Notes: generated by a model not told the origin, from the sequence alone. Positions 11,523 to 43,981 are shown, numbered from the stretch's first letter. The stretch: 64,000 bases of DNA from Hydractinia symbiolongicarpus (GCF_029227915.1 NC_079876.1:19222001-19286000), one strand, 5' to 3'. A program made the numbers and translations.

Positions 11523-14173
11523 GATAGAAAAGATTTTTTGTTATAATTTAAGAGAAAAGACTACGCACGCTCCCCTCCTCTAAAAAGAAATGCTGGAAGA
11601 AAGCACTAATAAAATTCTTGATTACTGTCGCTATCATATGTTTATCCCTGTTGCCAATTTGCGCAATCAATATAAAGTTAATAAAACTACGCAATTCTGT
11701 TTATTTTCGGCCAAATCAACGAAATTAAAAGCGCTAGCTGCAACAAAAAAAACACGGTTATATACAGCTCACTAGCTAATCATTGAGAGATGACAGTTAC
11801 CTTTCCTTGTAGTCGCTCCTGACGTTTCTGCTGAAAAAAAAGCCATAGGGGTTTTTAGAACATAAGGTACAGAAAAACTCTTTGAAGCACATAGGACCAG
11901 GTATGAAATTATATACAAAGTCAAGAAAAAAAATAATTTGCTCTGAAATTTAGTTTTGCCTTATAGTTGATCGACCTTCTAGTTGAACCTTTAAAATAAG
12001 CTGAGGAGCCAGCCTGAGATAACCACCCGAAGCCTGGATGCGCTGTTGAATAGCGTATCTAGACTAGCGCAACAAAGGCTTATACGGCAGTTGATCAGAA
12101 ATTCCTCGCGTCGACTGAGAGGATAGCAAAGAGGATAAATAAACCCGGTAATTGATAGAGATTAACATTTCATGTAGCTTTTTTAATATAAAAGAATATA
12201 TTATTAAAATTAATAATTTTTGCTACTATTAATTTTAGGACTGTACATTTGATAATCGTTTAGCGTGAAACTGGCGGTTATGTACTTTCAACTTATTTTC
12301 AAATACATTAAATTTTAATGTGAGCACGCAATGCATTTTCAAATGAAACATTAAAATTTGCCGTGTTAATCAGACTTACAGTGCAACACATTGTTTTATT
12401 ACCCAAGTAACAATACTTTATTTTAAAGCTGTGAAAGAAACTTTGGTCGTTGTTGAGTAAAGTTGTAGTAAACACAGCGTTATGGCAAACAATTGTAATC
12501 CAAACTCATAATCTACAAGCGCCAACAACACTATAAAAAAACCTTTGTAGTTAAAAAAATCTGATCCGCTGTCAGCTGGATGGATAATAGCAACATGTTC
12601 GCCGTCAGCTGCACCAAAGTAATATGGAAACTACCAGCGTCACCTTGTTTCATGTTCGTACTCTTCCCACTTTTCCCTGTTACTTAGAACTATTAAGTAG
12701 ATTTCTCTCAACGTATTATATATCTCTGCACAGACAACAAGTATGAACTCTGATAAACAGCTCAAGTAGGAACTGTTTATCACACATTCGTTTATGGATA
12801 TGTGTTACTTTAGTCTTCTTAACCATTCCTTAACCCAAACTGTGTTTTTTACGATGTGTTTTTCTTTTAATATTTTTAATAACGCTATTGCAAGTAGCAA
12901 TGGGAAAAGCAGTTTCTTCCTTGAAGTTATCCATAGTTGCACTCTGACTGTAATAATCTTCCGTGTATATGTTTGAGGCAGGTGTTACAATATCGTTTTA
13001 ATATATTTACGTGTATTTATGAAAAAAATATTAGCAGAATTTTAAAAGAATATTTAAAAAATGAATATTCTTTGTGAATATTCCTCCGTGTATATCGGCC
13101 TTAATGGCCGAAATCTTTAAGCCACTGGGTATCTAGTTTAGTTTAAATAAGATAAATATAATGTTTGTAAAATATTTTTCTATTTTACTATCCACTTGTT
13201 TACTTACGCAATAATTCACTTTAATTGCTCAGTTTTTACTTAGCTATGTGTTCTGCCAAAATACACTATCTTTATGTGCCAACATCTTAGCCATATTTCT
13301 CATTTCATATGATTTTTTTCCCAACAAACTTTTTAACAAAGAGTCACAAAATAATAAAAGCAAGGGAGACGAAATGTTCAAACACTTAAGCCTGGTTCAC
13401 ATCTATAAAGCAGAAGCAGAAGCAGACGCGGAAGCAGACTTAAGGGGGATTTTTTTTGTTTGTTTTGATTTTACATCGAACTGCGCATGCTCAGATACAA
13501 TTCGCTGTCGTGAAATTCGTTTCGTGAAAATCCCCCTTTAAGCATAGTGTGAAGTATGAAGCATACGTTGAAGCATGAATATCAAAACGTTTTTATATCT
13601 TGCTTCACTTTCTGCTTCCATAATTGGTTTCACTTCACACTTGCGTCATGATTTTGTTAAAGTGAACATAAGAAGTAACGTGAGCAAGACTTTTTTTAAC
13701 GTGAAACAAGAAATCAAAATGGCAGCCCAAAGTGAACAAGGACTTTCTGAAGCAGTTACAAACTTTCCGATCTTATATGATAAATCAGAGATTATTCAAA
13801 GACAAAAATAAAAAGTGATTGGCTTGGAAAGATGTGGAGGCAAGTATTTTAATACATACACAAAATGCAAAACATTTTGCGCATTATAGTCATTGTGCAT
13901 ATCCTGTTTGCCGAACCGTGAAATAAGCAAATTTGTTATTGACCTTAAAAATGAATTTTCAACGAAATAAGGCCCTCGTTATTTCGCAAATATAAGGAAA
14001 ATTCTTCTAAAATTTGAGCCCGAAATAATTATCTCCTTAATCTAACATAGTACATTTTTACAAACATCACACTTTTATAAAAATTAAGAATCTGAAATAA
14101 GATGGATATCTCAAATAAGTAAACAATTTGGATGTCCATATTTTTCAAGACAGGCTGGAATTGTTATTAAAAT
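11523..14173. other. Intergenic DNA; only short low-complexity features
   Basis: No exon or gene was recognised. Two local features stand out: a hexamer-like AAGCAG run at about 13409-13440, and a pair of short inverted segments, GGGGGATTTT at about 13444 and AAAATCCCCC at about 13528, that could fold. The open frames at 13248-13541 and 13575-13811 depend on these simple sequences and look non-coding. Confidence 0.45.
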
Positions 14174-14232
14174 GCTGTTCATATGGAAAATATTTCCTCG
14201 GTTAGCAAGGAAATATTTCCTATATGAACAGC
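14174..14232. repeat. Long imperfect hairpin (25-bp arms), probable MITE remnant
   Basis: GCTGTTCATAT at 14174 pairs with ATATGAACAGC ending at 14232. The arms match at 23 of 25 positions around a 9-nt loop. No coding content. Confidence 0.7.
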
Positions 14233-14827
14233 CCCTAATATAACTCTTAAAAGCGCAACAATAGGACAATCTGTATGTGATTGTACCCAAATATTTATGC
14301 GCACTACACTTTTCTATTTTTCACTTTCTAAACTTTTCTAAACTAGAACTAGAATTCTCAACTTTGCAAAAAGAAACAGCAGGACACTGACTGTTTTAGA
14401 ATGTGAATAAATATACCCTCTTCGGGAAAGCAGCTGCCATGCATTTACAGCAACACTATTTTCCTAGTTATTTGATTGGGTAGATCAAAAAATCGCACCC
14501 AAAATATTTGCACAAAATTAGATACTGGCTTTTCTGCACATTGATCCTGTCCGAATTATGAATGTACATTCGCCATTTCTTTTCAAATGTTTACGAGTAG
14601 CGGCAATCTTAGTCTAATGTTTCTGAATGTTGTGTTTTTTAAAAGAATATGTATTCATTCGCCTGAATTGTAAACATTCGTAATCAACCAAATCATTGAG
14701 TTGATCTAATGCTTGGGCAGTCATCTGTAAAAGCATATTTCATAAAGTGTTTGGTCATTTGAAATTTACTTTTAAATTCACAGTCGGATGCAGTGTTGTT
14801 ACGAAAAGGTGTACAAATCTTTTAACC
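14233..14827. other. Upstream region of the secreted toxin-like gene
   Basis: This should hold the promoter and any 5' UTR of the gene starting at 14828. I could not identify a convincing TATA box or initiator, and an upstream noncoding exon cannot be excluded. Confidence 0.35.
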
Positions 14828-34548
<19,721 letters not shown>

Positions 34549-35193
34549 AGGACATTAAATTAGCAGCATTGCTATACATGTACCTGATAATTTATGTGAA
34601 CTTTTGTGTGGAATATGTTGAATATACATGGAAAAGTGTTATTTCATCAGAGTTTTTTTTAAAAAAACATTCTTACCATGCGGCGTCTTTCAAAAAGATG
34701 AAAAATCAGAATCTGAACGTGTTGTATCTTTTAACAAAAGTGTATAAAACAAAGACTCAAAGCCCACGAAATATAGGACGCTAGAAGTTGAAGGTTAAAT
34801 TTACAAATCCTAACTAATGTTTAGGCGGCCAGGGAGGGTAAACATGCACATTGGGGAGAGGGGGATGGTGCTGGATTAATTTCGAACTTAAGCATATTCA
34901 AGGGTAAAACATTGGTTTTTCCATTCTGACTTCACTTTTAGCTATCCATATTAATAAGTATTAATTACATTTGTCATTTTAATGCTGATGTCATCATTTT
35001 TATTAAATTTTCGAAAAGATCGTGCAACCGCTTGTAAAAGGATAGCAGATAGTTTTTAAAAAAACCATACTATCTGTCTTCGCAATTAATAAAAATAAAT
35101 TTTCTGATGTGTTGTAGGGAGTTAGCCCAATTTCCCCTATGTTTTGGCAACGAATTAACTGTGTTGCAGGGATAGGTGGCAAAACCGACCTAC
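34549..35193. other. 3' flank of the toxin-like gene
   Basis: Probable 3' UTR then AT-rich DNA. The frame at 34569-34784 has no supporting features. Confidence 0.45.
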
Positions 35194-35319
35194 CTTCTCT
35201 AACTCCCCTTCTGATGGGTTTTAAGTCATAAACGGCGGAACGAATAATGTCTGTTACATGAAAAGCAAATACAATGCCTCCAGTGATGACCGTCAGCAAA
35301 ATGTTTTTTTTAAGAAATC
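35194..35319 (-). CDS. Weak candidate exon with a transmembrane-like segment
   Basis: On the minus strand a 126-nt open stretch is bounded by an AG acceptor (TTCAAAACAG) and a GTAGGT donor, both phase 1. It encodes a hydrophobic run (I-L-L-T-V-I-T-G-G-I-V-F-A-F) followed by a basic stretch. No partner exons were found and I do not recognise it; a chance frame is about as likely. Confidence 0.2.
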
Positions 35320-35844
35320 CTGTTTTGAAGGTACTAACATTATATATTATTGTAATGCAGGTAAATACTAACTTATGGAGCCAATTAGGCATTAAAATCC
35401 GTAAGAAATTGATACGCGTTTCAAAATGTTGAGCATTTTTGGTTGCAAAAGATATTTAGTTAATACTTTTGGATCGAAATAGGTAACTGCTTACGTCACC
35501 AATCTCTAAAAAACGTCAAAAGCAGAAAAAATTATTGTGCGTAAATCGGTGTGAGATCGAGAAAACATTAAGCCTATGGGTAAGTGTAGCAAGGATTGTA
35601 AAGTGTTTGAGCTACTTATAACGCGCGAACATTAAAAAAAGAAGTTCCGAAAAACACAATGGCAGTCAAAGAAAACTAGACTTGGAATTCGTCATTGGCA
35701 CAATTGTATTATAATATAGGATTAGGTAAAAATGTCTTTAGAGAAAGCTGCTAATTTCAATGCGCGCAAGCTTAATAGCAGGGTTTGCTAAATGTAACGT
35801 CGCCATTTCGTTTCTCTCGTTTCGTTTCTTTCGTTTTGTTCCTC

Positions 35845-36245
35845 ATAGCTAACGCATTGTCTTCCCAAAGCGTGGCGTTACGCTTGAATTTACTAAATCA
35901 AAAAGTTAAAACAAGTTAAAGACCGAAGCAAAGAGAGCTCCTCAAAATAATTCTTTTTATGTTCAGGACCAAGGTTGCTACTTTTATAAAAATTGTATAG
36001 CACTTCAATATAATTCGAAAATAAACTAAAAAAACAAATTGTTGTAGTTGAGTATAAAAAAAGTTGGCTGTTTAGAAATATTTTTTATAAAGAAGAAGAA
36101 ACGTACGATGACATAACGTCACAAAGCGAACTGCTAGGATATCAGGAAATTGCATACATTTTCAATTCGTTCTTGAAACGAAGTTTAGTAATCGAAGTAA
36201 AAATCTGATTGGACTTCATCCAAAAGACGTTAGCTACTAACAACA
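35845..36245 (+). repeat. Dispersed repeat, copy 1 (copy 2 at 60228-60815)
   Basis: The two stretches align over their length with scattered substitutions and indels. Shared landmarks are CATTGTCT-CCCAA, GGCGTTACGCT, ACCGAGGTTGCT-like and GAAATATTTTTTA. Both are in the same orientation. Class unknown. Confidence 0.65.
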
Positions 36246-36779
36246 ACAGTCAACAAATGACAACAAGTGACAACGAGTCATATTAACACATAAACTAGCG
36301 TGACATTCAAAGACTAAAGATATGGTAAAATCAATAAGGTTATTCGAGTTATAGAATAAGGTTTTCACCAGTAAAAAAAATATCTGCAGTAACCATTAAA
36401 TAAATGAACTGAACTATACATCAAATAACAAATTGCGAAAGTAAAGCCATACAATGTAATTTGTCTGAATTAAAGGTCCTTACCACAAACTTTACAAATT
36501 TTGAAATTAAATTAAACACATAGCAGTGCAGTGTAAAAATCTGCTATATCTATGCCTTTCTCTAGTGTTTTTTTTTTTTTTTTTTGCGAAGTGGAGCTTT
36601 CTCCTAGTACATGAATTTTTTAAAATTTCCGACTTTTTGACCTTATTTTTATGGTTATACTGCCTAACTTTTGTTATTGTTACTTCTTAAAAGAATTCCG
36701 TAAAAATCTGGTCGATCAAGACAAATTTATCCGTGGCGTTTCCAGCTGGCACCAAATAGACTTACAGTTTTAGCCAAGT
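36246..36779. other. Intergenic DNA without recognised features
   Basis: AT-rich, with a T17 run near 36570. No gene seen. Confidence 0.5.
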
Positions 36780-37530
36780 GATTCATACGTCACTCTGACT
36801 AATATCACGTGATATTTCCTTAGTTGCATAGCACCTCAAAAAAAACTTCTGCTGATAATAGCCATATCGCTTTGGTCGCAATGGATAAAGGGGCATTTTC
36901 AAGAAAACGATGAAGACGTATGAGCAAGTGTATCACTTTTCTTTTTTACATGTAGTGAAACCCTTCGTAGCCGCACTCCCACCAAAAGCTAGCTAGCATA
37001 ATACTGCCGACTTAGCTAGTAGAATAATAAAATTAATAATATTAGATAGCATATAACTAGCTAGGTACTTCAACAGTTAGCTAGCATAAAAAAGAGCAAA
37101 CGGTGCCATATAGCTAGCATTAAACTAGTTCAAAGCTAACATAAAACAAGCTAAGCTAAATAGCTAATTAGCAAAGTTCTTTTGCACAAATTCTCAAGCT
37201 ATACATGTGCTACACAGTGAGTAAGATAATTCTACCTTGTGGGAATGTCCCATCATAAGCTTGTTCTAGCTACAATCGTCTACTTGTTGGCTCTGGAAAT
37301 TTTATATCAAAAACCAAGAACCAAAAATTTCAGAAAAATCAGTAAAAAAAGATAGCTAGCTACATATCCTGAAGATAGCACGGTCTGTCCCCACTCATGA
37401 TCAATGTTTATGTAGAGTTTGCTGTGGTAAAGTGTAATCGTTTAGGCTGGTCAGCCGCAAAGGGAACTTTTAAAAATTGAATGACATGGAGGGGGAGTGG
37501 GGTATAAATATATCAGGAAACTTTTTCAAC
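36780..37530 (+). repeat. Segmental duplication, copy A (uninterrupted)
   Basis: It aligns in order to 38290-38774 plus 39985-40115. Shared blocks include GCATTTTCAAGAAAAC, GAATGTCCCAT, CGTTCTAGCT/TGTTCTAGCT, CCAAGAACCAAA and CCACTCATGATCAATGTTTA (37391). It preserves the site that a LINE occupies in copy B. The middle is rich in AGCTAGC motifs. Confidence 0.75.
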
Positions 37531-38289
37531 ATGTGTATATATATACATTTGTTATTACTGAGGCTTTTTAAATTCTGACATGCGGTTCTCGTGCAATCAT
37601 AAACATTGCATTCAATTTATCGGTTCAATTAAAACGAATTTCAGAAATATGAACAAACTTCTTAATCGGAAAAATTTTATAAACTAAGAAATAATTTCTC
37701 GATAAAGAAATAGTTTCCGTTTTTGTAAATTGACCTAAACTGTACACTGATGCTACGTTTATCATTGTTTTAGTATTTTCTGATACATCCGGTTCTAAAC
37801 AAAATATATGTCACTGGCTCATGAAATATTGCGCCGGAACAGACTGCAGTATTGCTAATGCAAAAACTTTGGGACATATTTCATTAAAATAAAACTTTTG
37901 CGCTTTGGCGAAAATAAAATCGTTTGCTCCACATGGAGCACGTGGAGACTCTTTTACGATTTTTTTTATACGATTCGACCGAAAGGAGCACCTTCAGTTT
38001 TTTGCCTGCGAACCTGGGACCCCGTCGCCCGCTCCATAACCCTTTCTATATTGATTGCGTAGAGTAGCGCAGCAAGCGAAGCCTATTTCCTCATTAAATA
38101 AGCCAAATATAATTAGGGTCGAGGATTCTTGAATTCTTGAGTTTTTTCGTACTTTTTCTGGACTGGGTTGCCTAGTAGTTTAATCTGGTCATTCTCCCGT
38201 AAATGTTTGATTAAGTCAGACAGCATATTGGCGATGGAGTGCCTTTTACAGTTAAGAGCAAGAGTCAGCGTACACTTTTTAGGCACGTA
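37531..38289. other. Spacer between duplication copies
   Basis: No gene recognised. Near 38008-38050 a GC-richer stretch has a weak B-box-like match on the minus strand, insufficient to call a tRNA. Confidence 0.45.
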
Positions 38290-38774
38290 ATACATCAGTC
38301 ACTTTTACTAATATGACGTAATATTTTCTCAGATACATAACGCCTTAACAGAACTTCCGTCACAACAGACAGAAGAGCATTTTCAAGAAAACAAAGAAAT
38401 GCTATGTATACCTAGTATATATCACTATTTTTTTCACATGTAATAAACCCCTCTTAACCTCACTCACATCTAAATTTACCCAGCATAAAACTATCAAATT
38501 ATCTAGCATAAAACTATTAATGTAAAGATAGCATTAAAATTAGCGAGCTACCAAGCATAGCAGAATTCTTTTGCACAGATTTTCTAGCTAGCTAGCTACA
38601 TATACTATACAGTGAGTGAGATTATTTTACCTTGGTTACGAATGTCCCATAACACAGCTCGTTCTAGCTAAAATCGTCCACAAAATTTGTTGACTCAGGA
38701 AATTTTAGACCAACAACCAAGAACCAAAGTCAGCAAAATAGTAATATATTCAAATAGTCTTTTCCGCTCCCACT

Positions 38775-39984
38775 AAGTAAGTAAGTAAGTTATATTTGCC
38801 ATCATTATAAAATCGTTAAAAATATTTACAGAGAAAAAGAAATTGAAAACAAATAAATAAAATAATAAACTATATATAATATTAAAATGTATCATAAAAA
38901 ATATAAAATAAAATGAAATGCAATTTTCCTGAGTGTTGATATGTTTGATGGCTGGATAACACAAAACAAGCCAAGGCGAGATTTCCATTGTGGTCCATTT
39001 CTACCCTTATAGAAAAAAAGATAAGCAAAACGAAAACGAAAGGATTATCAAAAGATCATATGAATTTAATTCACAAAATCATCTGAGTCCCTTCTCGTTA
39101 TAACATCAAAATAGTGCTTTTTTAGGTTGTGTTTAAAACTGTTTGTAGTACTAGATCTTTTAAGACCCTGTTGACCTTGGGATGTTTTTACACAAGATTG
39201 TTCAAGCCTCTGCAATGATGAACGAGTCGAAGCTCTTCTATGACTTGATGGAATAAATACATCAGACATGTACAGAGGACATTTTTTCTGAAAAAATTTA
39301 TATGCATGATTGTTTACGCATACTTTAAACCTTTCGCCAACTGGTAGCCAATTTATTTCCTTAAAATCCGTAGCACCTACATGTGATCTGCTACTTTTTT
39401 GTAAACAGAAGCGAACACATTTGTTTTGAGCAACCTGGAGCTTCTTTTTTAAAACTTTTGTCAGGTTTGGATACCACACAGTACTGGCATAGTCGAAATG
39501 TGGTTGAATTAAAGAGTTACAAAGAAGTCGTCGCAGATCCTTGTTCAAAAATGAGCTTTGACGATAAAGAAATTTAATTTTGCCATTAATTTTGTTAATC
39601 ACATGTAAGGCCATTGACTCACCAGACAGTGATTGGTCAAAGATGCAACCAAGATATTCAACTTTCGTATGCTGCTTGATTTCTACTCCATTGTAGGAAA
39701 TATTAAGTTTTTCTGCTTTCTTAATTTTTCCCCTGGAGGCAAAAAGAATAGACTTAGTTTTATCTTCACCAAAGTGTATGCTGAGTTTGTTGTCCACAAA
39801 CCAATCACATAAATTACTGAAGTCTGTATTAAGAGCATTTTCAATCTCAGTTATGTCTTTGTGTTGAAATAAGAGACATGAATCATCTGCGTAGAGAAAA
39901 AGATCACATTGTACTAAAGCTTGTGGCATATCGTTTACATAAAGTAAGAACAGAAGTGGACCTAAGATAGAACCTTGGGGAACA
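38775..39984 (-). mobile_element. 5'-truncated LINE with ACTT tail and 5-bp target duplication
   Basis: The insertion lies between two CCACT copies (38770-38774, 39985-39989). Read on the minus strand it begins inside the reverse transcriptase at the V-P-Q-G-S motif and ends with an (ACTT)n tail (38775-38790). Severe 5' truncation, a microsatellite tail and short target duplication are typical of target-primed insertion by the CR1/L2/jockey group. Confidence 0.88.
39066..39984 (-). pseudogene. LINE reverse transcriptase, C-terminal part
   Basis: The open frame extends from 39998 to 39066 (310 codons), but the first five codons come from flanking target DNA. LINE sequence begins at V-P-Q-G-S-I-L-G-P, followed by the catalytic F-L-Y-A-D-D (Y-A-D-D at residues 36-39) and the thumb/C-terminal region with I-N-W-L-P-V near residue 220. 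The upstream endonuclease and fingers are missing, so it cannot move by itself. The frame has no internal stop, implying a fairly recent insertion. Confidence 0.9.
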
Positions 39985-40254
39985 CCACTCATGATCAATG
40001 TTTACATAGCAAGAGGTTGACGGGGTCATGTGTGATCATTTACAATGTTCAGCCCTCAAATGGCACTTTTTAACATTAAATGTCACGGAGGGGAGTGGAT
40101 TGCGATATTTCAGTGGACAATTGTAGCTATTTATTTTTTGGAAAAAGTAATATGCGTATGCAGATGAGCGACACGATATACCTGTACTAGGCACCCAGTT
40201 TAGACGAGATTCTCTACCTGTAAGCACTCACCCCGGAGCAAAATTCATTTTTCA

Positions 40255-41330
40255 CCAGAAAAAATTTCTAGGAAAAAGTGCCAAGAAAAATGTTACTTCA
40301 GAAAGTTGAAATCATATGGTATATCATACGTTGAGTTGGATTTGTTTTCTAGTTACTTATTTAAGCGAAAGCAGGTGTCAATACGATGGAGACCTGTCGG
40401 ATGTTTATCTTTTAACCTGTTGCGTACCGCAAGGGTCCACTGAGGGACCTTTATTGTTCCTTATTTTCTTCAATGATTGTGAAGATAACCCTAAACATTT
40501 AAACTGATCCAACTTGCAGACGATAGATTTGTTTGTGTATCAGATAAGTGTTTTTACATAATTAAACGTAAACTAAATGAAGATTTTCTTTCGATTTAAG
40601 TCTATTTTTATACCAACGAATTGATTATCAATCTCAGTAAAGGGAAAACCGAATCCATGTTGCTTAAAACTGCTATAAAGCTACCAAAATTTCCAACTAC
40701 CTAGCCTTTCGTATGATCATAAGGATGTTGTGGCTACATCTCAATATAAATATCTGGGTACCCGAATCAATCAATCGTTAAATATGGAATATGGAATTTT
40801 AATTACCTCTATGAACAAGAATCAAATAAATTTCGATTGTTGAGTAACCTGAGAGATGGTTTGGTCAATGAATGGTCTAGCAAAATTTACTTAACAATGA
40901 TTTTATCTGCATTAATGTATGTATGTACAACAAATTTGAATTTAAACTTTGGAGAAAAATATAAACTGCAATCAATGAGAAATCGAGTTGAGAGGATCAG
41001 TAATGTTCTACAAAAAAATATTATAAATATGGTTGAGAAAAGGTCAGTTTAATTGTGCGAAAAGCTATTAATGGTTTAATGTGTGATGGCTTTCCTAATT
41101 ATGTTTATTGAGCACACGAAAAGAAACAGAAACAAGACGTATGATATACGCAAACAACCTCGCTAAAAAAGTGTATAAAAAGCTGAAGTTAGACACGACA
41201 TATTTTGCTATTCGGATAGGCAATAATATTGATAGAAAATTTCTCGAAATTTCAATTTTCGTTAGGTCAGTCTGTAAACACGTCCTCGCGGGCGAGATAG
41301 TAAAAAGAAAAAAAAAAAAGTATAAATAGT
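40255..41330 (+). pseudogene. Old decayed LINE reverse transcriptase, forward strand
   Basis: Pieces of reverse transcriptase are visible across several frames: C-V-P-Q-G-S-T-E-G-P-L-L-F-L near 40430, N-E-L-I-I-N-L-S-K-G-K-T-E near 40620, and a C-terminal piece at 40837-41052. Stops and frameshifts separate them, and the Y-A-D-D site is degraded. It differs from the reverse-strand LINE next to it and is clearly older. Confidence 0.75.
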
Positions 41331-41390
41331 TACCAAGATGAGATTCGAACACACGACTACTCCCGTGTCGGTGCTCAGAGAGGCAAAAAT
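41331..41390 (-). repeat. tRNA-like 3' half (SINE relic)
   Basis: On the minus strand a B-box, GTTCGAATCTC, is flanked by complementary CGTGT/ACACG-like arms. There is no A-box at the expected distance that I can support, so this is a relic only. Confidence 0.35.
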
Positions 41391-43981
41391 TTCCATTCTT
41401 GTAGGACACATTTGCGTTTTAATACAAGCTTACGAGCTTGTAATAATATTTATTTTCTAAAAATTTCTAGACTGAAACTCGAGTTTGCTAGTTCTGTTTT
41501 TTTTTTCGATCGGTGTAATTAATTTCAATTCTTTGCCCATTCAAATAAAGCAAACAGAGTGATTTAGGGATTTCAAGAATCTATGCGACACATATTTTGA
41601 TGGATAGTATATGTATATTGAAGTCTAGCATATTTTTCTATCGAGTCTACTTATCTTTGTCCCTTCATGCTTCCTTGTTTTCTTTTCTTTCAGTCAATAC
41701 TTCGCATTGCTACACAGAAACTTTTCATTGTCCTAATTTTTTAGTTCATTTACGTTTTTGAAGTTCCACCTACAATACAAGTGAGATTAACAAAGCTGAC
41801 TTAGAGGCACTTTAGAGGTCGGCACGTAAAATTTTCCTTTACTCTTTAAATTAAAAATTTGTCTGAATTAATATGTACTTTTGCAGACATATTCTTTTTT
41901 CTAATCATTAACAGCTTTTTTTCCTTTAGAGCAGCAAATTCGATATAAATACCACCTACGTTGCAATATTTAAAACCTTTAGCTATTAGGGAGAACATTC
42001 TGGAGCAATCCGATAATATTATTTACTAGTTCATTAGTTCATTAATATCTTCTTGTATATAAACTAGTATTTTATTAAATGTTGTATTCACTGGAGATGG
42101 CAGTGGAAACAACTGGAAGCTGTAATAAAAAATGATTCAAAACGGCTTTGTCTCTTTATAATTTGTCGTTTTCTCTTAAATTCGAATTTAGATATGTTGG
42201 GAATTTCTCACAAACAATAATGCGATCGAGTGTTCGGACTGAAAAGAAATTCGGTACGCTGTACAAGCAAATCAATCTACCCGATGCTGGCATAGTATTA
42301 ACACGTTAACAACATTATTTTTTTGTCAACACATCATAGTAAAAAAATAAGTTTCAAGTAAAATTGCTCACCTGCCTATGCGCAAATAAGTGGATTGATA
42401 CAACTAAGTTCGACACTAGGTCTCTTGATGTTTTCCTTATAGAAACACAGAATTTGTTAACAAATTTCTTTTCCAATGTTTTTTACACCACTTAAAACTA
42501 TTTTGCACACGCACAATTGGTGCCCGATACAGATCATGCACGTAATTTTTTGTGACCTGTGTTTTGGTGAAGGATTATGAAAGAATATGCACTTAGACTT
42601 ATTGGAATGTTTATTTCTCAAAAATAAAATTTTTTCGTATGCAGTCTGACAATTAGTTTTTCTTAGAGTTTGGGGATTCCCCAGGCAAAGTTTTAATTAT
42701 TTTCCAAGCTAGTTTACGTATGTCTTGTTAAACCTTTTCTCTACGTATGTCAGAAACCCATGTTAAGACAGTTCTATCGTTTAACATATATTCCTAAATT
42801 ATATTTCCTTAAATTCAGGTAAATACAGTATTATTTTGACACTTTTAGGGACAATTTAACTTCTTAACCCGAAAATTTTTTTTTGAGGGGGAATTTTTGG
42901 TCCCCAAAATATTGCAAAACGGTGTACCAATGAAAAGAGGTGATGCAAAAATTATCATTTAAAAGTATGATTATGTAAATGCATCTTAAGGGAAGGAATT
43001 TTTTCTTATTATTACAATTGTAGCAATGCCAAGGGTTTATGTAAGTATAAATCTTTAATTACTGTATTTTCTATTTGCGTTTTTCTCAATAATTTTAACT
43101 GGAATTTCAAACGCTACTATCATTTTTATATCTAAGCTACAGAGGTAAAAAAAAGGGTGGTCAAGCAGAAATGCTATGCGAGTTTGAAGGAAAAAAAGCG
43201 GTATAGAAGGGGATATCGTCGGATCCCTTAAAATGAGATGGTAAAAAAGAAACAATAAAATTAAAAAAGAAACATTATTTTTAATGGAAATGAAAAGACC
43301 AGGAAAATATGATACCAGCAGTAAACGTATAAATTCCATTCCAGCTATAAGGATTTATAGATACGTTTTCCCTGCTTGTAATATATTTTTCCATCCATCG
43401 TTTTATTCATTGGTTTACTAAAATTTCTTTTATAAATACACAACGAATCTACCTCCGTGAAATTTTTAACGTTAGGTTTCTCCAATAGCTAGGATTGCTC
43501 TGCATAAATATGTATTTTTTTGGCCAACTATATATAGTTAAATCTTCTTTCAGTTAACTTGCAAACTTAAAAAGACGGATTATCATATTGACTTCTAGAA
43601 ACAGTTTGTAATTTTTTTTGTATCAAAATGGGTTTGGATTGGATGTGTTAAAATCCAAAAATTGTGTGGTGTAAAATTGAAAAAACAATGAAAGACTGTT
43701 GTAAAGAAATATATGCCATATATATTCGAAATATATTGGATGTCAATGAAAATTTTGAGACTTGTTCCATATCAAGATTGTCAGTACATGCCAACTCTTG
43801 TAGCTAGCTTTATATAACTGTGGCAAATACAGAAAAAATAAAAATTAAATTTCATAAAAGTAGATGTGGAGAAAAAGAAATATTTAAAAAAAAAATGTCA
43901 ACCGGACATCTAGAAATGTTTTTCAATTTTCTGCAAGGTTTAATTTGAATATAGACAGTGGTGACATTGAATGTTTTGCAC
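41391..43981. other. Intergenic DNA without recognised genes
   Basis: AT-rich. A TTAACCCG end-like motif with nearby GGGGG (42866-42895) is reminiscent of the piggyBac MITEs, but no partner end was found. Confidence 0.45.

Larger units (their letters stand above)
38290..40115 (+). repeat. Segmental duplication, copy B (split by a LINE insertion)
   Basis: Homology to copy A runs to CCACT at 38770-38774, stops, and resumes at CCACT 39985-39989, with the LINE exactly between. Divergence between A and B is substantial, so the duplication is old. Confidence 0.75.

Noticed and set aside
13248-13811. Two forward frames with A-E-A-E-A-D repeat and a hydrophobic start
   Set aside because: The repeat comes from an AAGCAG microsatellite and the rest lacks motifs or splice support.
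38008-38050. Possible tRNA on the minus strand
   Set aside because: Only a weak B-box-like match; no A-box or cloverleaf could be formed.
42860-42910. Third piggyBac-like element
   Set aside because: One TTAACCC-like end with nearby poly-G but no opposite end within reasonable distance.
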